A DNA stretch of 15,227 bases from Deltaproteobacteria bacterium. Its GTDB lineage: Bacteria > Myxococcota_A > Polyangia > GCA-2747355. Shown one piece after another: positions 5,850 through 12,682 of this stretch. The notes under the pieces were generated by a model, which worked only from the letters and a program-made list of their open reading frames with translations, did not search any database and was not told where the DNA came from. The stretch's first letter is position 1. Every line of letters starts with the position of its first letter. The stretch spans positions 1 to 15,227 of the forward strand of contig JACKDQ010000024.1 of the NCBI GenBank assembly GCA_020633415.1, read 5' to 3'. Position numbers and translations under genes: made by a program.

Positions 5850-8498
5850 GTGATGTCTACAGTCCGTCCTCGGCCGGCAAACCGCTGGACTACCGTGCTG
5901 CCGGTGCTCGGCCTGTTGCTCTGCGGTTGTCGCAGCGAGCCAGCGACCGGCTTGCGCGTGATCGCCATCTTCTCGACCGATCTCGCACCCGATCAGCTAG
6001 CGATCGCCATCAACTCAGCGCAGACAACACCGCAAAGCACCCGTGTTCCGCCACAGCCGCAGCGGTTGCAGAGCCCAGCCCGTGCCCTGGTGCTGCTGCA
6101 ATCGCCGCTCGAGGACACGCGACTGACCGTGACTGTGGACGGCTTGGCGAGCGAAAGTCTCGTGGCCCGCGGTCAGGGCAGCGCGCTGTTGCGCGCTGGA
6201 TTGATCACCGACGTGATCGTCGAACTCTCCGCGCCCTGCAGCGATCGCTGCCCACCTGGGGACCAACAGTGCGTCGGCAATTCCACGCGCCACTGCATGC
6301 GTACCGCCCAAGGATGCTTCGACTGGACGATCGCCGAGCCCTGCCCGCAAGAGAGACCGTACTGTACGGCAACGACGGGCGTCTGCGAGACGAGCTGCGT
6401 CGACGAGTGCCAGCCCGACGAACGGCGCTGCGTGGTCGGGGACGCCACGCGTTTTACCCGTTGCGGTGAATTCGATGGCGATCCCTGCCGCGACTTCTCG
6501 GCCCCAACTTCCTGCGGCGCTCAGGAAACATGTCGGCCAAGCGACGGGGCCTGCGTGCTGCTCTGCGACGGTAAGCCCTGCAGCTGCCAAGCCAATCAGA
6601 CCCAGCCTTGCGCCGACCAAGGGCGCTGCAAAGGTGGCGAGCGCAAATGCGAAAACGGCACCTTTGGCGCCTGCGTTTGGCAGCAAGGTCCCAGCGCCGA
6701 AGTCTGCAACGGCGTTGACGACGATTGCGACACCCACACCGACGAAAGCGAAGACCTCGTTGCCGAACCGTGCGCCGAGCAGCGTGGCGTGTGCCAAGGA
6801 AGTACCAAACGCTGCGGCGGAACCAGCGGTTGGTTGCCCTGCACCGCCGGCGATCTGAGCGCCCATGCGAAGGCTCAGGGCTTTGTCTACGAGAGCGACG
6901 AGACGCGCTGCGACGGCTTCGACAACGACTGCGATGGCCAGGTCGACGAGCACCCCAACTGCTGCACACCGCAGTGCGCCGGCAAGCATTGTGGTGCCGA
7001 CGACGGCTGCGGCAATCCCTGTACCGCTGGTAGCTGCCCAAGTCAGGCGAGCTGCAAGGGCGGCGTTTGTAGTTGCGATTTTGTTTCCTGCGGCGGCGCC
7101 TGCTGCGCGGCGAGCGAACAGTGCATCGGCGGCAGTTGCTGCGCGCCAAATTGCGCCGGCAAGAGCTGCGGCGCCGACGACGGCTGCGGTCGTCCTTGCG
7201 CCACCGGTAGCTGCCAAACCAACGCCCGCTGCGTCGCCGGTGGCTGCGTTTGCGACGGCGTCAGCTGCGGCAGCAGCTGCTGCGGCGTCGGCGAAACGTG
7301 CAACGCTGGCGCCTGCTGCAAACCAGATTGCAGCGGCAAGAGCTGCGGTGCCGACGACGGCTGTGGTGGAAAGTGTCAAAGCGGCAGTTGTCCGCTCAAC
7401 GCCAGCTGTCAGGCCGGCAGCTGCCGCTGTGATTTCATCGCGTGCGCCGGTGCCTGTTGTCAAAGCGGCGAGGTCTGTCAGGGCCAATGTCGCACCCAGT
7501 GCACGACTTTGGCGACGGTCGTCGACGACGCCGGCGATGTCGGCAGTGCGCCATCGCTGGCCTTCGATAGCAAAGGCAAGCCGCATATCAGCTATCGCGA
7601 TACCACCAACGGCGACCTGAAATACGCGACGCTCGACAGCGCCAAGCGTTGGACCACCTCGATCATCGACAGTCAGTACGACACCGGTGATTACAGCTCG
7701 CTGGCGATCGACAAGAACAACAAGCTCCACATCAGCTACTTTGCCTGGAGTGGTCGTAGTCTCAGATACGCTACCAACAGCCTGGGCGCGTGGTGGAAAG
7801 AGTACGTCGAGCAAACCGGTGACGTCGGCCGCACCAGCGCTTTGACCGTCGACAAGCAACTTGGCGTGCACATCGCCTACACCGACAACACCAACAACGA
7901 TCTGCGATACGCCTCGCTGAGCGCCGGCAGTACAAAGTGGACCATCAGCGCCATCGATCAGCAGGGGTCGGTGGGCTTCGGCCCCTCCTTGGCGGTCGAC
8001 AGCCAAGGCAAAGTCCACATCTCCTACGAGGACGAAACCAACGGTGACCTCAAGTACGCGACCAACGTCTCGGGGCAATGGGTGGCGATCGCCATCGATA
8101 CCCAGGGAATCGTCGGTCAGTACAGCACCCTCGCGCTCGACGGACAGGGCAAGATTCACATCGCCTACTTCGACGACAGCCACGATGATCTCAAGTACAT
8201 CACCAACGCCTCGGGCAGCTGGGTCGCGCAAGTGGTCGACAGCCCCAACACCGTCGGCGGCGCACCGTCGCTCGCCATCGACGCCCAGGGCAAAGCGCAC
8301 ATCAGCTACTACGACTTCACCAACGGCGATCTGCGCTATGCCACCAACGCCTCGGGCAGCTGGGTGGCGTTTACGGTTGACCAGCAGGGCGACGTCGGCT
8401 GGCGGTCCTCGTTAGCGCTCGACGCCCAGCAACGACCCAACATCGCTTATCGCGACGAAAGCAACCGGCGTTTGAAGTACCTCGTGATCTGCCCGTAA
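5850..8498 (+). CDS. Gene B: modular Cys-rich MopE-like surface lipoprotein with beta-propeller
   Basis: An 882-residue paralogue of genes A and C. AGGAGAG at 5837-5843 best fits the GTG at 5850; the adjacent ATG at 5853 is the alternative. The signal peptide ends in LCGC, a good lipobox with Cys27 as the lipidated residue. Residues 34-126 are the beta-rich N-terminal domain. Residues 130-285 are the Cys-rich core (QPDERRC, SDGACVLLCDGKPCSC). MopE-like motifs lie at 286 and 354, and the first, CNGVDDDCDTHTDE, lacks the usual Gly. Three CGADDGCG modules begin at 371, 430 and 489, a 59-residue period. The seven-repeat propeller runs from Cys551 to Cys881. It is probably anchored in the outer membrane and displayed outside the cell; ligand unknown. 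It diverges from A and converges on C with a 40-bp gap. The extra CGADDGCG modules are the main difference from its paralogues. Confidence 0.82.
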   Translation: MMSTVRPRPANRWTTVLPVLGLLLCGCRSEPATGLRVIAIFSTDLAPDQLAIAINSAQTTPQSTRVPPQPQRLQSPARALVLLQSPLEDTRLTVTVDGLASESLVARGQGSALLRAGLITDVIVELSAPCSDRCPPGDQQCVGNSTRHCMRTAQGCFDWTIAEPCPQERPYCTATTGVCETSCVDECQPDERRCVVGDATRFTRCGEFDGDPCRDFSAPTSCGAQETCRPSDGACVLLCDGKPCSCQANQTQPCADQGRCKGGERKCENGTFGACVWQQGPSAEVCNGVDDDCDTHTDESEDLVAEPCAEQRGVCQGSTKRCGGTSGWLPCTAGDLSAHAKAQGFVYESDETRCDGFDNDCDGQVDEHPNCCTPQCAGKHCGADDGCGNPCTAGSCPSQASCKGGVCSCDFVSCGGACCAASEQCIGGSCCAPNCAGKSCGADDGCGRPCATGSCQTNARCVAGGCVCDGVSCGSSCCGVGETCNAGACCKPDCSGKSCGADDGCGGKCQSGSCPLNASCQAGSCRCDFIACAGACCQSGEVCQGQCRTQCTTLATVVDDAGDVGSAPSLAFDSKGKPHISYRDTTNGDLKYATLDSAKRWTTSIIDSQYDTGDYSSLAIDKNNKLHISYFAWSGRSLRYATNSLGAWWKEYVEQTGDVGRTSALTVDKQLGVHIAYTDNTNNDLRYASLSAGSTKWTISAIDQQGSVGFGPSLAVDSQGKVHISYEDETNGDLKYATNVSGQWVAIAIDTQGIVGQYSTLALDGQGKIHIAYFDDSHDDLKYITNASGSWVAQVVDSPNTVGGAPSLAIDAQGKAHISYYDFTNGDLRYATNASGSWVAFTVDQQGDVGWRSSLALDAQQRPNIAYRDESNRRLKYLVICP
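6705..6959 (+). repeat. Gene B 68-residue MopE-like repeats (two motifs)
   Basis: CNGVDDDCDTHTDE (residue 286) and CDGFDNDCDGQVDE (residue 354) are spaced exactly 68 residues apart, as in genes A and C, with the same internal QRGVC...KRCGG...SGW...YESDETR landmarks. The Gly-to-Thr change in the first motif may weaken metal binding. Confidence 0.78.
6960..7496 (+). repeat. Gene B three 59-residue CGADDGCG modules
   Basis: Modules begin at CC pairs 371, 430 and 489 and share CxGKxCGADDGCG, CxxGSC, CxxGxCxCD, CGxxCC and GExCxxGxC (SEQC in the first). The dense, regularly placed cysteines imply small disulfide-knotted units resembling hevein-like folds, though the family assignment is not certain. 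Genes A and C each have one such module. Similar CG-DGCG-type units are common in myxobacterial exported proteins, from memory. Confidence 0.78.
7500..8495 (+). repeat. Gene B seven-repeat beta-propeller region
   Basis: Seven repeats of the GxxxSLAxDxxGKxHISYxD type, followed by LKYATNxSGxW, run from Cys551 to Cys881. As in gene A, the seventh lacks the last strand, and a strand-like segment after the first Cys (CTTLATVVDDAGDV) could fill the gap. Confidence 0.72.
8201..8365 (+). repeat. 24-bp exact repeat in adjacent blades of gene B
   Basis: Positions 8201-8224 and 8342-8365 are identical over 24 bp (encoding TNASGSW with flanks). They are 141 bp (47 codons) apart, exactly one propeller repeat. 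This points to recent blade duplication or gene conversion. Confidence 0.85.
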
Positions 8499-8514
8499 GT
8501 CGCGCCAACGACTT
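8497..8514. terminator. Possible weak bidirectional terminator hairpin
   Basis: AAGTCG and CGACTT form a 6-bp stem with a 6-nt loop in the 40-bp gap between the convergent genes B and C, overlapping the gene B stop codon. There is no T-run on either strand, so intrinsic termination is doubtful. Confidence 0.25.
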
Positions 8515-8538
8515 GGGCCGCAGACAGGAATCAGGGAG

Positions 8539-10818
8539 CTAAGGACAGAGCTTGAGGTAGACCAGATCTCCGCTGGTTTGCGGGTGATGGACGACGTGAA
8601 TCGCATCCTGAGCGTCGACGGTGATCGCCACGTAATAGCCCGGATCATCGGTGGTCGCCAGCACCTGAGACTTAAAGGTGCCGCTCTTGTCGTTGGCGTA
8701 GCGCAGCGTCTTGCTCTCGACATCGCGATAGACGATATGGACGAACCCCTTGCTGTCGACAGCCAGGTCGACGTAGTCCATATAGCTCACCTTGCCAACC
8801 GCGATCGCCGTCGGTGTGGCCCAGCTGCCGTTGACATTGTTGGTGTAGAGCACCTCATACGCGCTCGTATAGGCGACATGCGCCTTCCCCTTGGTGTCGA
8901 AAGCGAGCGCGACATCGCGCGCGGTCACGCCGCCCGGGCGGATCAGCTCACTCTGCCAGGTACCGCCGTTGCGTCGCTGCAGCTGCAAGCCTGAGCTGGG
9001 ATGGTGGTGCAGAACCACGGGGGCATCGCTGCCGTCGACGGCGATATCCACCGCACCGTACACCGCCGCATTGGGACCGATGTCCTGCACTTTCCACGCA
9101 CCGCTCTGATCGCTGGCGTAATGCACGATCGCTGCGGAACCGACGTCCGCGAAGACCGCGTGGAGGTAGCCGCTCTTGTCGATCGTCACCGCGGTCGGTG
9201 TCGACGCGAAGCTCGAGTGGACGGTGGTGAACACCCAACTGCCGCTCTTGTTGCTGGCGTGCAAAACGGCGTTGCCCTGCGGGCTGCGATAGATGATGTG
9301 GGGTGAGCCCTTGGCATCCAAGGCGATGCTGGTAAACGAGCCGACGTTGCCGGCACTCTGCAGCGTCTCCGGCTTCCAGGCGCCACTTTTGTTGGTGACA
9401 TAGCGCAGCTCCGAGCTGGTACTAAAGTAGTAGGAGATGTGAACGTTGCCGCCGTTGTCGACGGCGATGCCCGGATAAGCGCCGACATCGTCCTGGCTCT
9501 CGATCGCGGTAGCGGGCACGGCTGTGCAGCTGGTCGGTGGCTTGCAGCTGCCGCTTTGACAGGTCTCGCCAGCTTTGCAGCAAGCACTACCGCAGACGAC
9601 GTGATCGCAAACGCAAGCGCCAGCTTTGCAGGTCGCATCGGCTTGGCAACTGCCCGTCTGACATTTGCCACCACACGTATCGTCGGCACCACAGGCCTTG
9701 CCGACGCACTGGGGTTGGCAACAACCGGGCGCGTCGTCGACCTGACCGTTGCAGTCATTATCCTCGCTATCGCAGAGCGACTCTTGCGCCTCGTAGGTCT
9801 GACCGTTGCGCTGCGCATGGGCGGTCAAATCGGAAGCGCTGCAGGCAAGCCAGCCTTGCTTACCGCCGCATCGCTGGCGCGCACCGCTGCAGACACCGTC
9901 TTGCTCGTCACAGGTCGGCGCGATCAGATCTTCGGTCTCGTCGATGTCACCGTCGCAGTCATTGTCCTTGCCGTCGCAGATTTCCGCGGCAGGCGGCGTC
10001 GCCCATTGGCAGGGACCAAACGCCCCTTCCTCGCAGTGGCGCACGCCGTTCTGACATTCACCCACCGCCGCGCAAGCCGAGGTCTCTCCTTGTTTGCAAG
10101 GACAGGGCTTGCCGCCGCAATCGGGAATGCAGCGCCCGTCGCTCTCGCGGCAGCGCTCGTTCTTGCCGCAGGAGATCGGCGCCGACCAGTCGCGACAGCT
10201 GTCGGAATCGTGTTGACCGCAGCTCTTGTAGTTGTTGCCAGCGACACAGACCCGCGCGTCGGCACTGCACTCGTCGCTACAGGTATCGGCGCAAACGCCG
10301 TCGCTGCAATAGGGCGTCGCCGCAGCGCAAGCGGTCACGGCGCTCCACGATAGGCAGCCGGCGCTGTCTGCTTCGCAGACGACGAAGCCGTCGCCTTGGC
10401 AGCGCTTTTGCTCGGCGACCGGGCAACCGTTGTCGCAGCGCCCCAGCGTGATCGCAACCTCGACGACCCGCCCTTTAGCCAGCGCCACGCTCGCCGTCTC
10501 GCGCCGCTGCAGTTGACCTTGGCTGTAGCCCTCGACGTCGATACTGGCTTGCTTGCCGCCCCAGCTGGACGGTAGCAACACGAGAATGCTCCGCGGACTG
10601 CTCAACGCCTCAGCGCCGGCTTCGGGCACGCGCTGCGCGCGCTGTTCGGCATCGACCGCGACGGCGATCCCGAGCTGATCAAAATTCGAGCTGAACGTGG
10701 CCACGACCAGCACACCGGTCTGCGCATCGCTCGTGCTGCAGCGCGTGGAGGCGATACCGGCAATCAGCGCCAAACTGATCGCGAACGAAACGTATCTAGA
10801 GCCGGTAGCTACTGTCAT
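8539..10818 (-). CDS. Gene C: modular Cys-rich MopE-like surface protein with beta-propeller
   Basis: A 759-residue paralogue of A and B starting at ATG 10818 with AGGA about 7 nt upstream. The signal peptide is clear (SFAISLALIAGIAS), but the Cys27 context is STRC, not a standard lipobox, so it may be cleaved by signal peptidase I or lipidated in an atypical way. Residues 34-127 are the N-terminal beta domain. Residues 128-280 are the Cys-rich core. MopE-like motifs lie at 281 (CDGKDNDCDGDIDE) and 349 (CDSEDNDCNGQVDD, with Asn and Asp substitutions). One CGADDTCG module starts at 367. A more divergent seven-repeat propeller runs from Cys431 to Cys758. The repeats are less regular than in A or B (HHHPSSG, FADVGSA loops), suggesting older divergence or a different ligand. 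The long upstream region (10819 onward) has only a weak sigma-54-like match. Confidence 0.8.
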   Translation of the reverse strand: MTVATGSRYVSFAISLALIAGIASTRCSTSDAQTGVLVVATFSSNFDQLGIAVAVDAEQRAQRVPEAGAEALSSPRSILVLLPSSWGGKQASIDVEGYSQGQLQRRETASVALAKGRVVEVAITLGRCDNGCPVAEQKRCQGDGFVVCEADSAGCLSWSAVTACAAATPYCSDGVCADTCSDECSADARVCVAGNNYKSCGQHDSDSCRDWSAPISCGKNERCRESDGRCIPDCGGKPCPCKQGETSACAAVGECQNGVRHCEEGAFGPCQWATPPAAEICDGKDNDCDGDIDETEDLIAPTCDEQDGVCSGARQRCGGKQGWLACSASDLTAHAQRNGQTYEAQESLCDSEDNDCNGQVDDAPGCCQPQCVGKACGADDTCGGKCQTGSCQADATCKAGACVCDHVVCGSACCKAGETCQSGSCKPPTSCTAVPATAIESQDDVGAYPGIAVDNGGNVHISYYFSTSSELRYVTNKSGAWKPETLQSAGNVGSFTSIALDAKGSPHIIYRSPQGNAVLHASNKSGSWVFTTVHSSFASTPTAVTIDKSGYLHAVFADVGSAAIVHYASDQSGAWKVQDIGPNAAVYGAVDIAVDGSDAPVVLHHHPSSGLQLQRRNGGTWQSELIRPGGVTARDVALAFDTKGKAHVAYTSAYEVLYTNNVNGSWATPTAIAVGKVSYMDYVDLAVDSKGFVHIVYRDVESKTLRYANDKSGTFKSQVLATTDDPGYYVAITVDAQDAIHVVHHPQTSGDLVYLKLCP
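8542..9528 (-). repeat. Gene C seven-repeat beta-propeller region
   Basis: Seven degenerate repeats with VDxxGxxHIxY and SGxW landmarks are bounded by Cys431 and Cys758. The end sequence VYLKLCP parallels KYLVPCL in A and KYLVICP in B, preserving the penultimate Cys. Confidence 0.65.
9724..9978 (-). repeat. Gene C 68-residue MopE-like repeats (two motifs)
   Basis: Motifs begin at Cys281 and Cys349, again 68 residues apart. The second motif has CNGQVDD in place of CDGxxDE, a change at two acidic or spacing positions. Confidence 0.75.
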
Positions 10819-10964
10819 CTTCTCGTCCTGCGTCGGTCCACCGCCGACCGCGTTGTGTTACGAGCCAACGCTGAAAATCGTCCGCGCCAAGCCCGCCGCT
10901 CGACGGTGGCCCGCAAGGGACCCGAACGCGAACACCGAATGCAAGCGGCGACCGGTTACGGTCA

Positions 10965-10982
10965 ACGCTGTTCGATTGCCAG
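10965..10982 (-). promoter_or_regulatory. Weak sigma-54-like element upstream of gene C
   Basis: On the minus strand CTGGCAATCGAACAGCG keeps the invariant GG-N10-GC spacing and the TGGCA half, but the -12 half is CAGC, not TTGC. The predicted start would leave a leader of about 138 nt. It is a candidate only. The rest of 10819-11047 holds nothing else I can support. Confidence 0.3.
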
Positions 10983-11047
10983 ATAGCGACGCCGCCAAGG
11001 CGAAACCGCACCCTGCATGATTTGAGCAACTTAGCACACCTTGTTGA

Positions 11048-11063
11048 TGGCATGTCGGTTGCT
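11048..11063 (+). promoter_or_regulatory. Sigma-54 (RpoN) promoter for the HhH gene
   Basis: TGGCATGTCGGTTGCT matches the consensus with only one core mismatch (C to T in the GCACG part) and a perfect TTGCT. GG (11049-11050) and GC (11061-11062) are 10 bp apart. The predicted start is near 11074, leaving a leader of about 147 nt before the ATG at 11221. Confidence 0.68.
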
Positions 11064-11220
11064 TATTCGAGCGAGCGAGGCGCCCCTCGGATTTGCGGAA
11101 CGGTCACGGCGCTCGCTGGGCCGATCGGCAGCACGGCCAGCACACGCAGCGCCTTGCAGTGTCGCGTGCCTATCGCTCGCTGCCCTACGCACGGCCGGGC
11201 CAAAAGGAGATCGACGCAGT

Positions 11221-11907
11221 ATGACAACGCGACACGCGATAGGACGGACGGTAGCGGCTGCACTGGTGGCCTGTTTGACGATCGCCACATCGCTGCAAGC
11301 CTCGGCCAACAACAGTCTGTTTCGCTTGCTCAGCGTCAAACCCCATCCCAGTGGCGCAACGGTCAGATTGGCGATGATCCAGCGTCCCAGCGCCTGCAAG
11401 GTGACGATCTACGTGGCAAACCAACCGCAGACCAAGCACGCCTTGCCGGAAGGGTACTGCCTCGGACAACGCCTGCTGGAGACGGGCACCCACGAGCTGG
11501 TGCTCGACTACCAACAGACCGGACTCAAGGCTGGCGATACGCTCTACATGGCGATGAAGTGGCCGAGCGGTCATTGCTGGGGGCTTGCCGGTGGCGACTA
11601 TGCCCGTCCGGTGGCCACGCTCACACTGCCCGCGGCAGGCACAGCCGCCCGCGAGGTCCACGCCCAAAACCATGAACTTGCGACGGGCTGCGTCAACGTC
11701 AACACGGCAACCAAGGCGCAGTTGCTGATGCTGCCTGGGGTCACACCCGTTTTGGCCGACCGCATCATCGCCGCTCGCCAACACAAGCCGTTCAACGCGG
11801 GCTACGACCTGACGCGGGTCAGCGGCATCGGTCGCCCCGAGGCCGGGTTGCTCGCCCCGTTTCTTGCCTTCACCGGCGAGACGACGATCGATGCCAAGCC
11901 GCAATAG
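11221..11907 (+). CDS. Secreted ComEA-like helix-hairpin-helix protein
   Basis: A 228-residue protein. The ATG at 11221 is preferred over the in-frame upstream start at 11041 because AAGGAGA lies 10 nt before it and a good signal peptide begins there (MTTRHAIGRTVAAALVACLT..., cleavage near SLQASA|NN, residue 29). Residues 30-150 form an unrecognised beta-rich domain with three cysteines. Residues 158-217 match the ComEA-type tandem HhH domain, with VNVNTATKAQL, LPGV (171-174), ADRIIAARQ, and SGIG (201-204) before the last helix. Family knowledge: such domains bind double-stranded DNA without sequence specificity and in ComEA capture DNA during natural transformation, normally at the C-terminus after a membrane anchor or signal peptide. 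A periplasmic DNA-binding role is therefore plausible, but the added N-terminal domain makes the exact role unknown. A sigma-54 element lies upstream. Confidence 0.8.
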   Translation: MTTRHAIGRTVAAALVACLTIATSLQASANNSLFRLLSVKPHPSGATVRLAMIQRPSACKVTIYVANQPQTKHALPEGYCLGQRLLETGTHELVLDYQQTGLKAGDTLYMAMKWPSGHCWGLAGGDYARPVATLTLPAAGTAAREVHAQNHELATGCVNVNTATKAQLLMLPGVTPVLADRIIAARQHKPFNAGYDLTRVSGIGRPEAGLLAPFLAFTGETTIDAKPQ

Positions 11908-12003
11908 CCCACCGTCGCCCGCCTGCAACCGCACCGGTCAGCGGGTCGTTTGATCTAGGCGAAGGCACGGCGGCAAACCATTGGATATCAAAAGACAAGT
12001 GAT

Positions 12004-12019
12004 CGGCACAGGCATTGCT
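12004..12019 (+). promoter_or_regulatory. Sigma-54 (RpoN) promoter for the 12068 operon
   Basis: CGGCACAGGCATTGCT keeps GG (12005-12006) and GC (12017-12018) with 10-bp spacing and a perfect TTGCT. Mismatches are T to C before GG and G to A after GCAC. The predicted start near 12030 gives a leader of about 38 nt. It sits between the HhH gene and the next secreted-protein gene, so the latter probably has its own conditional promoter. Confidence 0.68.
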
Positions 12020-12067
12020 TAAGAAAACAACAATCAGGCGGCCTCTCGGGCCACCACGGAGTGAACG

Positions 12068-12673
12068 ATGCGACGCGCGCTTTCGATTTCGGTCTCGATC
12101 TGTTTGAGTTTGCTGCTCAGTGCCAGCGCACAAGCCAGGCTACGCAAAACGAAACCAACGCTGCCGCTGGCCGGTGGCAAGCTCGGCAAGCTACAGCAGA
12201 AGTTTCCAACGGTGATCAGCGAGCGGGCGACGTTCCCCACCGCAGTGACGCGTCACAAGTTCTACGCCTACTCGCCAGAACAGGGCGCCTTGGTCTACCG
12301 CGGCAACACCGCTGTGGAGATCAACAGCGACGGCTCAAGAACGCGCATCACCCAAACGGTCGTTCCCGCCGAGCAACGCGTCGCCTACAACCCGGGCGCA
12401 CTTATCGAATGGAGCGAACGACTGCAAGCGGCTCTCGCGCCGCGCGCCGGTTTGACGCCAACGGCTGCGCTGCGACTGTCGGCCAAAGCGCTGATCGGCG
12501 GCGGCTTCGAGATCGATCGCATCACGACGACCGGCAAAGACGGCAGCGTGGTTGAAATGATCACCGCCAACTTTGCCAACGGGGTATTTCGGTCGGTGCG
12601 GCAGGTCCCCGCTGGCGGCGGCAAGGCGTTCTTCAAAGCAACGTTTAATGACAAGCCCCTGCCGCTACCCTAA
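12068..12673 (+). CDS. Secreted protein of unknown function
   Basis: A 201-residue protein with a signal peptide (MRRALSISVSICLSLLLSAS, predicted cleavage near ASAQA|R). GGAG at 12058-12061 lies 6 nt before the ATG. The mature part is basic and lacks cysteines. It has alternating beta-strand-like stretches (HKFYAYSPEQGALVYRG, AVEINSDGSRTRITQTVV, EIDRITTTGKDGSVVEMI), compatible with a small beta-sandwich or barrel-like fold. I recognise no family. It is followed after 9 bp by the GTG of the redox-protein gene, so the two are probably one operon driven by the sigma-54 element at 12004. Location periplasmic or exported. Confidence 0.72.
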   Translation: MRRALSISVSICLSLLLSASAQARLRKTKPTLPLAGGKLGKLQQKFPTVISERATFPTAVTRHKFYAYSPEQGALVYRGNTAVEINSDGSRTRITQTVVPAEQRVAYNPGALIEWSERLQAALAPRAGLTPTAALRLSAKALIGGGFEIDRITTTGKDGSVVEMITANFANGVFRSVRQVPAGGGKAFFKATFNDKPLPLP

Positions 12674-12682
12674 GCTGGCTAG

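Noticed and set aside
4131..7496. CRISPR array or DNA-level satellite
   Set aside because: The periodicity is at protein level with strongly diverged nucleotides and intact reading frame; no short identical repeats with unique spacers.
6015..8300. Long minus-strand open frame antisense to gene B (761 residues)
   Set aside because: Same cause: extreme Ala/Val/Gly/Arg composition with repeated AVVG-type runs opposite the Cys-rich modules; no start signal.
9439..10353. Plus-strand open frames antisense to gene C (two of 304 residues each)
   Set aside because: Composition is low-complexity Ala/Arg and frames mirror the repeat units of gene C; no ribosome-binding site.
10925..11037. Two further GC-rich patches upstream of gene C resembling sigma-54 sites (GCAA...CC)
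   Set aside because: Spacing between the invariant dinucleotides is 9 or 11 bp, not 10, which is not tolerated by sigma-54.
11041..11220. Extended start of the HhH gene at 11041
   Set aside because: It would bury the signal peptide 60 residues in, overlaps the sigma-54 element, and has no Shine-Dalgarno; the ATG at 11221 has AAGGAGA upstream.
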